Part shown: positions 44,054-52,977 of the stretch, one piece after another
Layout of the letters: the number at the start of each line of letters is the position of its first letter
Numbering within the stretch: position 1 is the first letter of the stretch
Origin: Spirochaetales bacterium
GTDB taxonomy: Bacteria > Spirochaetota > Spirochaetia > DSM-2461
Assembly: GCA_003247135.1 (NCBI GenBank)
Contig: QKAW01000055.1
Span: forward strand, 1-64,000
Direction: 5' to 3'
Length of the DNA: 64,000 bases
Program-made: the position numbers and the translations under genes
The notes under the pieces: generated by a model
The model's input: the letters and a program-made list of their open reading frames with translations, nothing else
Databases searched by the model: none
Told to the model about the DNA's origin: nothing

Positions 44054-44215
44054 ATGATTAAAATTGCAAAGAGTACAGACCCTGAAAAATTAAAACAGCT
44101 TAAGCGTATGATCCATGATGAGGATTACTTAACAATTGCTATCTCAAGAATAGCTATTGATTTGACCAATGGTATACTTAAGCAAAAAGAGGGATTAAGT
44201 GAGTCAAACCAGTAA
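44054..44215 (+). CDS. 53-residue hypothetical protein
   Basis: ATG 44054 to TAA 44213-44215. The sequence begins 'MIKIAKSTDPEKLKQLKRMI' and continues with 'DEDYLTIAISRIAIDLTNG'. It is helical and charged, without membrane segments. GGAGA at the end of yraN precedes it, and the next gene begins inside it (GTG 44199, other frame, 17-base overlap). The tight packing and the overlap support a real gene. I recognise no family. Confidence 0.6.
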   Translation: MIKIAKSTDPEKLKQLKRMIHDEDYLTIAISRIAIDLTNGILKQKEGLSESNQ

Positions 44216-44636
44216 TGAACAAAATGATAAAGTAGAAAAAAAAAGCACGAGACACAAGGGCAAAAATCGATCTTCATGGAGAACTGGAAATTATAGAAAG
44301 AAAAAAAGTTCTGGTGAAGCTCTTTTTGTATGCCCAGTATGTGAAGAAGGTGTAAAGGAATTAGGAAATGCTATCGATTTCCAGGGACAAGGTCCAACTC
44401 ATTTTGATTGTGTTTTACGTGCATTAAATGATAGTGAAAGACTAATGCCTGGGGAGAAAATTATCTATATTGGTAGCGGGAAATTCGGAGTAATTAACAA
44501 TAAAAAGAATGACTCCGGTGTACCTTTTACTCTTCTTAGAGAAATAACTGTTGAAGATAGAGAGAAGACTCTTCAGTGGAGGGATAGTAAAAAAATCTAT
44601 GTCTCAGTCGAAGAAGAGTTGCTTGATCAGAATTAA
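44199..44636 (+). CDS. Small zinc-finger-like basic protein
   Basis: 145 residues from GTG 44199, with AGAGGGA five bases upstream. The first 40 residues are very basic and Ser-rich (KKSTRHKGKNRSSWRTG), as in RNA-binding tails. Next comes a probable zinc site 'FVCPVCEEGVKELGNA' with 'GPTHFDCVLRAL' providing His and Cys. The remaining region has 'GEKIIYIGSGKFGVIN'. The pattern suggests a nucleic-acid-binding protein, maybe ribosome-associated. It ends the HD-GYP/YraN run. No named family is recognised. Confidence 0.7.
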   Translation: MSQTSNEQNDKVEKKSTRHKGKNRSSWRTGNYRKKKSSGEALFVCPVCEEGVKELGNAIDFQGQGPTHFDCVLRALNDSERLMPGEKIIYIGSGKFGVINNKKNDSGVPFTLLREITVEDREKTLQWRDSKKIYVSVEEELLDQN

Positions 44637-44641
44637 AAAAA

Positions 44642-44664
44642 CACTACCTTTTAAATAGGTAGTG
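44642..44664. terminator. Bidirectional terminator after the zinc-finger-like gene and glgX
   Basis: CACTACCT (44642-44649) and AGGTAGTG (44657-44664) pair around TTTAAAT. On the minus strand T7 follows directly. The glgX stop codon lies in the loop. Confidence 0.85.
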
Positions 44665-46738
44665 ATTTTAATAGAACTAATGATTTTGCAGCAACTTTAT
44701 AAGTTGTTTGATCTTCCAAGTCACCATAAGTTCCTTTTGAGTATATATCTTTGGGACTCTCTTTTGATGTATCAATCTTAATTACCCATTTTTTATTTTC
44801 TGGTGCTTTATTAAATTTAAAGATCATCTCTTCCTGTGTAGAATTTAGCATTACATAGAAATCATTATCATCGCTAGGTGCGTTTATCTCTTTTCTACTT
44901 CCATCTAGCTGAAAAGCCAGACATTTATGCTCTTCATTCCAATTCATAATATTTCCAGAATAAGTACACCAGGTTATATCTGCCAATTTATTATTACTTA
45001 TATCCAAGCCGGTGTAAAAATCTTTTCTTTGAAATGCTGCATGTCTTTGTCTAAAGTTTATTAGCAATTTTGTAAAACGTAAAACTTCATCATTCATATT
45101 ATCCCAATCAAACCATGATATTTCATTGTTTTGACAATATGCATTATTATTTCCCTGTTGAGTCCTGCATATTTCATCTCCACCTAAAATCATTGGAGTT
45201 CCCTGAGAGAGAAAAAGAGTTGCTAAATGATTTTTTACCTGCTGAATCCTTAACTTGTTAATAATAGGATTTGTCGTTACTCCTTCAGCACCACAATTGT
45301 GACTCAGATTATGGTTTGATCCATCTCTGTTATCCTCACCATTCTCAAGGTTATGCTTTTTGTTATAACTCATTAGATCTATAAGTGTAAAACCATCATG
45401 AGCAGTTATAAAATTTATACTATGAAATGGTTTTTTGTTTGAGTGGGAGAACATATCTGAACTTCCGGCAATTCTTGTTGCAGCTCTTTTAAAGTAACTA
45501 GAATCACCTCTCCAGAATTGTCTAATATCATCCCTGTATCTATCATTCCATTCAGCCCATCTTACTCCTGAAAAATTACCTGTCTGATGGGCTCCTGCTG
45601 CATCCCATGGTTCTGCAATAAGTTTGCTTTTTCTAAGAACAGGGTCTTCTCCAATTCTTCTAACAAGTATTGCATAATCATTTATATTTCCATCCTCTTC
45701 TCTGGCAAGAATAGAAGCAAGATCAAACCTGAACCCATCAATATGCATTTCTGTAACCCAATATCTTAAACAATCGATTATAAAATCACTTACTATAGGG
45801 TTGTTACAGTTTAAAGTATTTCCGCAACCTGAATAGTTTCTATAATAGCGCTTATCACGTTCAAGCATATAGTAAATAGAGTTATCTATACCTTTAAAGG
45901 AGTATATTGGACCATTTTCGTTCCCTTCTCCTGTATGATTAAATACTACGTCAAGGATAATCTCTATACCGTTTCTATGGAGTTCTCTTACCATCTCTTT
46001 AAATTCATTAACCTGATTACCATTTTCACGATTATATGCGTATAAACCTTTTGGAGCAAAAAAGGCAGCCGTGCTATAACCCCAGTAATTTTCTAGAACA
46101 TCTCCTGTATTGGGATTTTTTCTTGTGCCTTCAAATGAATCAAATTCAAATATAGGCAGGAATTCAATTGATGTTATTCCAAGATCCTTTAGATATGGTA
46201 TTATTTCTACTACTCCCCTATAAGTTCCAGGATATTTAAAACGTGTTCCACCATTCTTGGTTAAACCAGTTAAGTGTGTTTCATATATAACTGTACGGTG
46301 CATTGGAATATTTAAGGGCTTATCATTTTCCCAATCAAAGTTATCACAACATATTACAATACATTTAGGCATTATTCCTCTGCCTGTCAGATCCCATCGA
46401 ATCTCATCTGTTAATGCCTTTGCATAGGGGTCGAGTAGATAATTGTGTCTATTAAAAAGATGTCCATTTTCAGGTTGCCATGGACCATCCATGGTATATA
46501 AATATAATGTTCCACTTGATTTTCCAGGTAAAAATATATGCCATATATCACCAGTCTTGTTTTCTACAGGATCTAAAGTATATTTTTCTGAAGGCTCAAT
46601 GTCTATTGGATTCTTAAAAATATTAAGGGTAACCGAAGTAGCATTTCTCGAAAAAATAGAAAAATTAATTCCATTATTAAGAAGTGTAGAACCAAGCGGT
46701 AGAGCAAAACCAATATTATTGCATTTTTTATTTTTCAT
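44651..46738 (-). CDS. glgX: Glycogen debranching enzyme (isoamylase, GH13)
   Basis: 695 residues. A CBM48-type N-terminal domain ('GINFSIFSRNATSVTL') leads into the GH13 barrel: 'VIYETHLTGLTK', 'ILDVVFNHTGEG', 'DGFRFDLASIL' with the nucleophile Asp, 'LIAEPWDAAG' with the acid Glu, and 'NFITAHDGFTLIDL' with the third acid. This is the GlgX/TreX order and length. It cleaves alpha-1,6 branches of glycogen in the cytoplasm. The ATG has no ribosome site; a TATACT box ends seven bases upstream, so the message may be leaderless. Confidence 0.93.
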   Translation of the reverse strand: MKNKKCNNIGFALPLGSTLLNNGINFSIFSRNATSVTLNIFKNPIDIEPSEKYTLDPVENKTGDIWHIFLPGKSSGTLYLYTMDGPWQPENGHLFNRHNYLLDPYAKALTDEIRWDLTGRGIMPKCIVICCDNFDWENDKPLNIPMHRTVIYETHLTGLTKNGGTRFKYPGTYRGVVEIIPYLKDLGITSIEFLPIFEFDSFEGTRKNPNTGDVLENYWGYSTAAFFAPKGLYAYNRENGNQVNEFKEMVRELHRNGIEIILDVVFNHTGEGNENGPIYSFKGIDNSIYYMLERDKRYYRNYSGCGNTLNCNNPIVSDFIIDCLRYWVTEMHIDGFRFDLASILAREEDGNINDYAILVRRIGEDPVLRKSKLIAEPWDAAGAHQTGNFSGVRWAEWNDRYRDDIRQFWRGDSSYFKRAATRIAGSSDMFSHSNKKPFHSINFITAHDGFTLIDLMSYNKKHNLENGEDNRDGSNHNLSHNCGAEGVTTNPIINKLRIQQVKNHLATLFLSQGTPMILGGDEICRTQQGNNNAYCQNNEISWFDWDNMNDEVLRFTKLLINFRQRHAAFQRKDFYTGLDISNNKLADITWCTYSGNIMNWNEEHKCLAFQLDGSRKEINAPSDDNDFYVMLNSTQEEMIFKFNKAPENKKWVIKIDTSKESPKDIYSKGTYGDLEDQTTYKVAAKSLVLLKSLPI

Positions 46739-46745
46739 AAAATTA

Positions 46746-46774
46746 AGTATACTTTATTTTATCAAATAATTAAA
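46746..46774 (-). promoter_or_regulatory. Promoter of glgX, probably leaderless
   Basis: Minus strand TTTAAT (46774-46769), 17-base spacer, TATACT (46751-46746), then seven bases to the ATG at 46738. The -35 is weak. No Shine-Dalgarno is seen. Confidence 0.45.
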
Positions 46775-46802
46775 TAATAAAATGATTAAACTTATGTAAG
46801 GT

Positions 46803-46874
46803 AGCGCCTGATCGGAATCGAACCGACGTCATCAGCTTGGAAGGCTGGGGTAATAGCCATTATACGACAGGCGC
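46803..46874 (-). tRNA. tRNA-Gly (anticodon UCC), copy 3 in transcription order
   Basis: A seven-base acceptor stem GCGCCTG/CAGGCGC, anticodon loop CTTCCAA, and T-arm loop TTCGATT are present. The sequence is close to E. coli glyT, except for a C27-A43 mismatch atop the anticodon stem. No CCA is encoded. It is identical to the two copies upstream. Confidence 0.95.
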
Positions 46875-46893
46875 ACTTAATTTATATTTGAAA

Positions 46894-46965
46894 AGCGCCT
46901 GATCGGAATCGAACCGACGTCATCAGCTTGGAAGGCTGGGGTAATAGCCATTATACGACAGGCGC
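46894..46965 (-). tRNA. tRNA-Gly (anticodon UCC), copy 2
   Basis: Identical in all 71 paired and loop positions to its neighbours; only the short AT-rich spacers differ. The same C27-A43 mismatch is present. It is probably processed from one precursor driven by the promoter at 47086-47114. Confidence 0.95.
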
Positions 46966-46989
46966 ACTTTTCTTTAATTGTAATGATAA

Positions 46990-47061
46990 AGCGCCTGATC
47001 GGAATCGAACCGACGTCATCAGCTTGGAAGGCTGGGGTAATAGCCATTATACGACAGGCGC
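46990..47061 (-). tRNA. tRNA-Gly (anticodon UCC), copy 1
   Basis: First of the three tandem copies. A complete cloverleaf with a four-base variable loop and anticodon TCC, which reads GGA and GGG. It starts about 18 bases after the expected transcript start. Confidence 0.95.
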
Positions 47062-47085
47062 TTATTACAATTTCTAACGAATGCT

Positions 47086-47114
47086 AATCTAACAAATAAA
47101 AAAATTATGGTCAA
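47086..47114 (-). promoter_or_regulatory. Promoter of the tRNA-Gly array
   Basis: Minus strand TTGACC (47114-47109), 17-base spacer, TAGATT (47091-47086). It is placed suitably for the first tRNA at 47061. Confidence 0.55.
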
Positions 47115-47166
47115 TAGAAAGTTAAATTTTCATTAAATTTTGTTTTATCTTTAAGGCATAATAGTG

Positions 47167-47195
47167 TTGAATCATTACTTATTAGTAATTATTAT
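47167..47195 (+). promoter_or_regulatory. Promoter of pflB with palindrome in the spacer
   Basis: TTGAAT (47167-47172), 17-base spacer, TATTAT (47190-47195). The spacer is almost filled by ATTACT-TATT-AGTAAT (47174-47189), a possible operator. AAAGGAG precedes the ATG. Confidence 0.5.
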
Positions 47196-47221
47196 TATAA
47201 TATTCTTTAAAGGAGATTTTA

Positions 47222-49465
47222 ATGAAAATATTTGAAGATGAGTGGCGTGGTTTTAAAAAAGGAAAATGGCGAGAAGGAGTTAACCTTCAAAGTTTTATAA
47301 TGGCCAATATTACTTCTTATGATGGTGATGAATCTTTTTTAGAAAAACCTACTGATAAAACCTTAAAACTATGGAATAAAGTTAAAGACCTTTTTGCGCA
47401 AGAAATTGAAAAAAAAGGACCTTTGAATATAGATGTTAATACAATATCAACAATATCATCCCACAAAGCAGGTTATATAGATCGAGAACTTGAAGAGATT
47501 GTTGGACTACAAACCGATGAACCTTTAAAAAGAGCTATATTACCATATGGTGGTATTAAAGTTGTAGAAAGCTCTTGCAAGGCTTATGGATATGATTTGA
47601 ATCCAAATGTAAGCGATATTTTTAATAATTACAGAAAGACACACAATGATGGCGTTTTTTCAGCTTACAATGCAGAGATTAAAGCAGCAAGAAAATCAGG
47701 AGTTATTACTGGTTTACCAGATGGATATGGTCGAGGAAGAATTATTGGTGACTATAGAAGACTGGCTTTATACGGATTGGAATATTTAATTATAGATAAA
47801 AAAAAGCAGAAATTATCTCTAGACGGTAAGAAGTTGGATGAAAATTCAATAAGACAAAGAGAGGAGTTAACAGATCAATTAAGCAGTCTTGAAGAGATTG
47901 GAGTTATGGCTTCTTATTATGGCTTTGATGTTTCTAAACCTGCAAGAAATGCAAAAGAGGCTTTTCAGTGGGTTTATTTTGCCTATCTTGCTGCAATAAA
48001 AGAACAGAATGGAGCAGCAATGAGTCTTGGCAGAGTCTCTTCTTTTCTGGATATTTATGTTGAAAGAGATTTAAAGGAAGGAACTTTAACGGAAATAGAG
48101 GCTCAGGAAATAATGGACCACTTTGTAATGAAACTACGAATGGTTCGTTTTTTACGTACTCCAGCATATGATGAACTCTTTAGTGGAGATCCTATTTGGG
48201 TAACAGAAGCAATTGGTGGAATGTCTTGTGACGGTAAGAGTTTGGTTACAAAATCTTCTTACAGAATATTGCATACTCTTTATAATTTAGGTGCATCTCC
48301 TGAACCAAACCTCACTGTTTTATGGTCTACTAGATCTCCTGAAAACTGGAAAAATTACTGTGCAAAAGTTTCAATTGACACCAGTGCAATCCAATACGAA
48401 TCAGATTTTATTATGAGAAAAGAATTTGGTGATGATTATGCTATTGCTTGTTGTGTTTCTGCAATGAGGGTTGGAAAACAGATGCAGTTTTTTGGTGCCA
48501 GATGCAATCTACCAAAAGCCCTTCTTTACGCTATAAATGGAGGTAAAGATGAGATTTCCGGTATGCAAGTTGGACCTAAATTTGAACCAATTTTAAAAGA
48601 GTATCTGGATTTCGATGAAGTTATGGAAAAATTTGATAACTTTTTGGGTTGGTTAGCCGGAATTTATGTAGATGCATTAAATATCATTCATTATATGCAT
48701 GATAAATATGCTTATGAGAGTGTCCAAATGGCTTTGCATGATTTGGAAGTTTTTAGAACAATGGCCTGCGGTATTGCTGGCTTATCAGTTGTTGCAGACT
48801 CTTTATCAGCCATTAAATATGCAAGGGTAAAGGTTATTAGAAATTCTGATGGAACTGCAGTTTCTTATGAAACAGTTGGAGAATTTCCTAAATTTGGTAA
48901 TAATGATAATAGAGTAGACTCTATAGCTTGCGATTTAGTAAAAAGGTTTATGCATAAATTACAGCAGAGTAACACTTATAGAAATTCCAAGTTAACACAA
49001 TCTATATTAACGATTACATCTAATGTTGTTTATGGAAAAAAAACAGGAGATACTCCATGTGGAAGAAAAAAAGGTGAACCATTTGCACCTGGAGCCAATC
49101 CAATGCATGGTCGGGATAGTAATGGTGCTATAGCTTCCATGGCTTCAGTGGCTAAATTACCCTATGAATTTGCAGAGGACGGAATATCCTATACATTTAG
49201 TGCATCACCTTCATCACTGGGTAAAACAAGGGATGAACAGGTAAAAAATCTCACAAATATATTGGATGGATATGTAAGGCAGGATGGACATCATATTAAC
49301 ATTAATGTATTAGAGAAAGATATGCTACTTGATGCTATTGATCATCCGGAAAAATATCCGCAATTAACAGTAAGGGTTTCCGGCTATGCAGTAAACTTTG
49401 TTAAATTAACCAGAGAGCAGCAAGAAGATATTATTAATCGAACTTTTCATACAAAATTCACTTAA
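47222..49465 (+). CDS. pflB: Formate C-acetyltransferase (pyruvate formate-lyase)
   Basis: 747 residues, the PflB length. The active-site cysteine pair is in '[11 protein letters not shown]' and the glycyl radical site in '[13 protein letters not shown]' near the C-terminus (usually [10 protein letters not shown]). '[21 protein letters not shown]' (core [13 protein letters not shown]) marks true PFL rather than other glycyl-radical enzymes. It turns pyruvate and CoA into acetyl-CoA and formate without oxygen, so the host ferments. The activase gene pflA is not in the window. A 12-base inverted repeat separates it from the sugar acid operon. Confidence 0.95.
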   Translation: MKIFEDEWRGFKKGKWREGVNLQSFIMANITSYDGDESFLEKPTDKTLKLWNKVKDLFAQEIEKKGPLNIDVNTISTISSHKAGYIDRELEEIVGLQTDEPLKRAILPYGGIKVVESSCKAYGYDLNPNVSDIFNNYRKTHNDGVFSAYNAEIKAARKSGVITGLPDGYGRGRIIGDYRRLALYGLEYLIIDKKKQKLSLDGKKLDENSIRQREELTDQLSSLEEIGVMASYYGFDVSKPARNAKEAFQWVYFAYLAAIKEQNGAAMSLGRVSSFLDIYVERDLKEGTLTEIEAQEIMDHFVMKLRMVRFLRTPAYDELFSGDPIWVTEAIGGMSCDGKSLVTKSSYRILHTLYNLGASPEPNLTVLWSTRSPENWKNYCAKVSIDTSAIQYESDFIMRKEFGDDYAIACCVSAMRVGKQMQFFGARCNLPKALLYAINGGKDEISGMQVGPKFEPILKEYLDFDEVMEKFDNFLGWLAGIYVDALNIIHYMHDKYAYESVQMALHDLEVFRTMACGIAGLSVVADSLSAIKYARVKVIRNSDGTAVSYETVGEFPKFGNNDNRVDSIACDLVKRFMHKLQQSNTYRNSKLTQSILTITSNVVYGKKTGDTPCGRKKGEPFAPGANPMHGRDSNGAIASMASVAKLPYEFAEDGISYTFSASPSSLGKTRDEQVKNLTNILDGYVRQDGHHININVLEKDMLLDAIDHPEKYPQLTVRVSGYAVNFVKLTREQQEDIINRTFHTKFT

Positions 49466-49471
49466 ATTGAA

Positions 49472-49504
49472 ATTACCTATTGTTAATTTTCTACAATAGG
49501 TAAT
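49472..49504. terminator. Inverted repeat after pflB
   Basis: ATTACCTATTGT (49472-49483) and ACAATAGGTAAT (49493-49504) form a perfect 12-base stem with a nine-base loop. There is no T tract, so it may end transcription weakly or protect the 3' end of the message. Confidence 0.55.
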
Positions 49505-49546
49505 TAATTATAGTCAGTATACATTTAACTTACTGGAGTAAACAAA

Positions 49547-50500
49547 ATGCCTGATGTAATTACAATTGGTGAAACTATGGTCTCTTTTATTACACATCAT
49601 AAGGGGCCATTAAGATATGCAGATGATTTTAAAAAAGTGCTTGCTGGTTCCGAATCAAATGTAGCAATTGGTTTAACTAGGTTAGGCCATAGTGTAGGGT
49701 GGATAAGCAGTCTAGGTAATGATGAATTTGGTAAATTTATTTTTAAAGAGCTCACTGGGGAAGGTATTGATACTTCCAGGGTTAAATTTGATTCTGAGAG
49801 TCCAACAGGAATAATGTTTAAAGAGTTAAAAAGTAGTAATGTTACTAATGTCTATTATTACAGGAAAGGTTCTGCAGCAAGTAAAATGAGCCCTGAATTT
49901 CTTGATGAAAATTATTTAAAAAGTGCAAAAGTCATTCATTTAACAGGTATAACACCGGCTTTAAGTAAAAGTTGTTTAGAGACTTTTAATTTTATTATTG
50001 ATTTTGCTATTAATAATAATATTTCTGTTAGTCTGGATCCAAACATCCGTTTAAAACTTTGGAGTAAAAAAGAGATAAAAGATGTTTTACTGCCAGCAAT
50101 AGCTAAAAGTGATATTTTCTTATGTGGAGAAGATGAAGGTGAAATTCTTTTTAATACATCAGATCCAACTGAGATTATAAAAGAATCTTTCCTCGCTGGT
50201 GCTAAAAGAGTTGTTGTTAAACTTGGAAGTAAAGGTGCTTATGTTTCAGATTGCATAAACTCTGATAATATAGAGTTTATTGATCCCCTAAATGTGGAGG
50301 TTGTTGATTCTATAGGTGCCGGTGATGCTTTTGCTTCTGGATATCTAAGCGGATATCTAAGAAATTTATCCAATAAAGAGTGTGGGCAGATAGGCGCAAT
50401 AATGGGAGCCTATGCAGTAACAACTTTTGGTGATTATGAAGGCTTACCTACAAAAAGTGAGATAGATTCATTTCTTAATAAAAAACATATTAGTAGATAG
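49547..50500 (+). CDS. kdgK: 2-dehydro-3-deoxygluconate/galactonate kinase (PfkB family)
   Basis: 317 residues. PfkB layout: 'GGE..' type opening 'ITIGETMVSFI', 'AGSESNVAIGLTRLGHSVGW' (core ESNVAIGLTRLG), and the C-terminal signature 'DSIGAGDAFASGYLSGYL' with the catalytic Asp. 'YYYRKGSAASKMSPE' is typical of KDG kinases. It phosphorylates 2-keto-3-deoxy-sugar acids at O6. Here it should act on 2-dehydro-3-deoxygalactonate, because dgoD follows 9 bases later. It takes the place of DgoK, which is of another family. Confidence 0.85.
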   Translation: MPDVITIGETMVSFITHHKGPLRYADDFKKVLAGSESNVAIGLTRLGHSVGWISSLGNDEFGKFIFKELTGEGIDTSRVKFDSESPTGIMFKELKSSNVTNVYYYRKGSAASKMSPEFLDENYLKSAKVIHLTGITPALSKSCLETFNFIIDFAINNNISVSLDPNIRLKLWSKKEIKDVLLPAIAKSDIFLCGEDEGEILFNTSDPTEIIKESFLAGAKRVVVKLGSKGAYVSDCINSDNIEFIDPLNVEVVDSIGAGDAFASGYLSGYLRNLSNKECGQIGAIMGAYAVTTFGDYEGLPTKSEIDSFLNKKHISR

Positions 50501-50509
50501 AGGATTAAA

Positions 50510-51670
50510 ATGAAAATTACGAAAATTGAAACATTCCATGTAAAACCACGCTGGTTATTTCTAAAAATATCAACAGACGAAGGCATCTCAGGTTTTGGAG
50601 AACCTGTAGTTGAGGGTAAAAGTCTTATCGTCGAAGAAGCTGTAAAAAGTTTAGGAGAAATGATTATTGGAAGAGATCCCAGGGATATAGAGTTTATATG
50701 GCAGTTATTATACCGTGGTGGATTTTATAGAGGAGGCCCAATACTTGTAAGCGCACTTAGCGGTATTGATCAGGCACTTTGGGATATAAAAGGTAAATAT
50801 TATAAAATGCCTGTTTATGAGATGCTTGGGGGTAAAGTTCGAAATAAAATTAGAGTGTATCCCCATCTTGATGGTGATTATCCCAATAGTGGTAATACTA
50901 GTGCGGAATGGTATATTAAGTGTGCATTAAAAAGAAAAAATGAAGGGTACAATTTTGTTAAATTCGGTCTTCCTGATGGTCCTATGGAATTTATAGAGAG
51001 TCCAGGTCAATTAAATAGAATTATTGAAAAATTCAGTAAAATCCGGGAAGCTGTAGGGAATGATATGGATTTGGCAGTAGATTGCCATGGACGAATGTCA
51101 CCGGCAATGGCAATACGATTTTGCAAGGCAATTGAACCCTACAATCCAGCATTCATCGAAGAACCTATTCTTCCAGAGAATGTGGATGCACTTGTTAAAG
51201 TGAAGGAATCTACCCACATCCCAATTGCTACCGGTGAAAGATTATACACAAAATGGGGTTTCAGAGAAATTCTTGAAAAGCAGGCTGCTGCAATTGTTCA
51301 ACCGGATTGCTGCCATGCAGGTGGAATTTCAGAAGTAAAAAGAATTGCTGGAATGGCTGAAGCTAGTTTTACAGGTGTCGCTCCCCATAATCCTTTAGGC
51401 CCAATATCATTAGCAGCTTGTCTACAAGTCGACGCTTCTATATCAAATTTTGTAATTCAGGAATTTCCTTCAATGGATAATGGATGGGATAGAGGAGTCG
51501 ATTATTTGGATAACCCATTTATAATAAAAAATGGTTATATTGATGTTCCGGAAGGTTTTGGGCTTGGAATTCAGGTAAATGAAGAGGCTCTTGAAGAGTT
51601 TAAATATGATGGCAAGTGGGAGAGCCCACTTTTTTTTAATAAAAAAGATGGTTCTCTCTCTGACTGGTAG
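50510..51670 (+). CDS. dgoD: D-galactonate dehydratase (enolase superfamily)
   Basis: 386 residues, close to the E. coli enzyme (382). 'MKITKIETFHVKPRWLFLKI', 'LYRGGFYRGGPILVSALSG' and 'GIDQALWDIKGK' are nearly family-identical. Metal ligands are in 'AVDCHGRM', 'FIEEPILPEN' and 'IATGERLYTKWG', with the catalytic His in 'GVAPHNPLGP'. It dehydrates D-galactonate to 2-dehydro-3-deoxygalactonate. It sits between kinase and aldolase of the same pathway. Confidence 0.92.
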   Translation: MKITKIETFHVKPRWLFLKISTDEGISGFGEPVVEGKSLIVEEAVKSLGEMIIGRDPRDIEFIWQLLYRGGFYRGGPILVSALSGIDQALWDIKGKYYKMPVYEMLGGKVRNKIRVYPHLDGDYPNSGNTSAEWYIKCALKRKNEGYNFVKFGLPDGPMEFIESPGQLNRIIEKFSKIREAVGNDMDLAVDCHGRMSPAMAIRFCKAIEPYNPAFIEEPILPENVDALVKVKESTHIPIATGERLYTKWGFREILEKQAAAIVQPDCCHAGGISEVKRIAGMAEASFTGVAPHNPLGPISLAACLQVDASISNFVIQEFPSMDNGWDRGVDYLDNPFIIKNGYIDVPEGFGLGIQVNEEALEEFKYDGKWESPLFFNKKDGSLSDW

Positions 51671-51691
51671 AAAATAATAAAGAGGATAATT

Positions 51692-52342
51692 ATGGATAAA
51701 ATTTTAGATACAATAATTAAAAACAGAGTTATTGTTATTATTAGAGGTATTGAAGAAAAGTATATTATTGATACATGTTTAGCATTAAAAAATGCGGGTA
51801 TAAAGATGATTGAAATTACTTTTGATCAATCAAGAACAGAAGGGGTTGATGCAACATTTAATTCGATAAAACTAATCAATAATTATTTTGGTGATGATAT
51901 TTGTATAGGAGCAGGAACTGTTATGAATACTCATCAGGTCGAGAAAGCAGCAAGTGCTGGTGCAAAATACATGATTTCCCCCCACTGTAACAAGGATATA
52001 ATAAAAAGATGTATTGAACTTAATACTCTACCAATTCCTGGAGTATTAACCCCAACTGAAATTGTGACTGCTTACGAAAATGGTGCAGAAATTGTAAAGA
52101 TTTTCCCAATAAATTTAGTAGGTGGTATAGATTATTTAAAAAGTGTAAAAGCACCTTTAAGTCATATACCTATGCTTGCTGTAGGAGGAGTTAATAGCTC
52201 AAATGTTTCAGATTATATAAATGCAGGAGCAGTTGGTGTTGGAATTGGCTCAAGCATTATTGATAAAAATTTGATAGTTAATGAGAATTTCGATGAACTT
52301 ACTGAGCTTGCAAAGAAATTTATAGGGAATATTGGTTCCTGA
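51692..52342 (+). CDS. KDPG/KDPGal aldolase
   Basis: 216 residues, a class I aldolase barrel. 'RVIVIIRGIEEKY', 'IEITFDQSRTEG', 'IGAGTVMNTHQVEKAASAGA' (core IGAGTVMN), and the Schiff-base Lys in 'AEIVKIFPINLVGG'. It splits the phosphorylated product of the kinase into pyruvate and glyceraldehyde 3-phosphate, completing galactonate breakdown. DgoA and Eda are not separable by eye; the context favours the galactonate form. Pyruvate can then enter the PflB reaction. Confidence 0.88.
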   Translation: MDKILDTIIKNRVIVIIRGIEEKYIIDTCLALKNAGIKMIEITFDQSRTEGVDATFNSIKLINNYFGDDICIGAGTVMNTHQVEKAASAGAKYMISPHCNKDIIKRCIELNTLPIPGVLTPTEIVTAYENGAEIVKIFPINLVGGIDYLKSVKAPLSHIPMLAVGGVNSSNVSDYINAGAVGVGIGSSIIDKNLIVNENFDELTELAKKFIGNIGS

Positions 52343-52343
52343 A

Positions 52344-52835
52344 TCATAGAATAATCTGCCAAATATCTACATCATGATATTCATTGAATTTAAATCCACT
52401 CTCTTTTAAAACACCAACCTTAAAAAAATTGAATTTTTGGTGTAGGTTAATACTAGGCATGTTTGATGATGTAACTAGAGAAATTATAGTATGGAGATTT
52501 AATTCCCTAGCTCTGGTAATTAGTGATTCCATCATAATTTTTCCATAATTTCTTCCTCTAAAATCCTTATGGACATATAGAGTCAATTCAACAGTTCCAT
52601 TATAAGCAGGTTTAGGATTCCATTGGGATAATGAACCCCATGCAACAATTCGATTTTCACTAAGCATTGATAAAATCGGATGTGTTTTATCATGCTGGTT
52701 AAACCAGTCTATTCTCTCCTGTATAGTTTGCTCATCTGTATGAAATGTTGCAACACTGTTTTTTATAGCATAGTTGTAGATTTCCAGAATTTCAGGAACA
52801 TCATCGAGTTTTGAATCTCTAATTAATAATTTCAT
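52344..52835 (-). CDS. GNAT acetyltransferase (phosphinothricin acetyltransferase-like)
   Basis: 163 residues. 'LIRDSKLDDVPEILEIYNYAI' (core DDVPEILEIYN), 'NSVATFHTDEQTIQERIDWF', and the acetyl-CoA loop 'YVHKDFRGRNYGKIMME' match the Pat/YncA group, which acetylate small amines such as methionine analogues. It converges on the aldolase gene with only one base between stops and no terminator. Substrate unknown; no linked genes. Confidence 0.85.
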   Translation of the reverse strand: MKLLIRDSKLDDVPEILEIYNYAIKNSVATFHTDEQTIQERIDWFNQHDKTHPILSMLSENRIVAWGSLSQWNPKPAYNGTVELTLYVHKDFRGRNYGKIMMESLITRARELNLHTIISLVTSSNMPSINLHQKFNFFKVGVLKESGFKFNEYHDVDIWQIIL

Positions 52836-52977
52836 AATTTAATTTTAAACAAAAAAAAGATTAAAATCTATCTACTATTTCTTAAGTGTTTGTAAAGAAA
52901 AAACTACAATTCAACTTTTAAATTATAATCCAACAAAGCTAATTAAATTTTACAGTCATTGCTTAATATTATAAGTG
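52836..52977. other. AT-rich spacer between GNAT and fliB
   Basis: 142 bases without a convincing gene, hairpin or conserved promoter. It should contain the GNAT promoter and the fliB transcript end; I could not place either. Confidence 0.3.

Noticed and set aside
46803-47061. Direct repeats read as a CRISPR or mobile element end
   Set aside because: The three 71-base repeats fold as complete tRNA-Gly genes; spacers are short AT-rich DNA.
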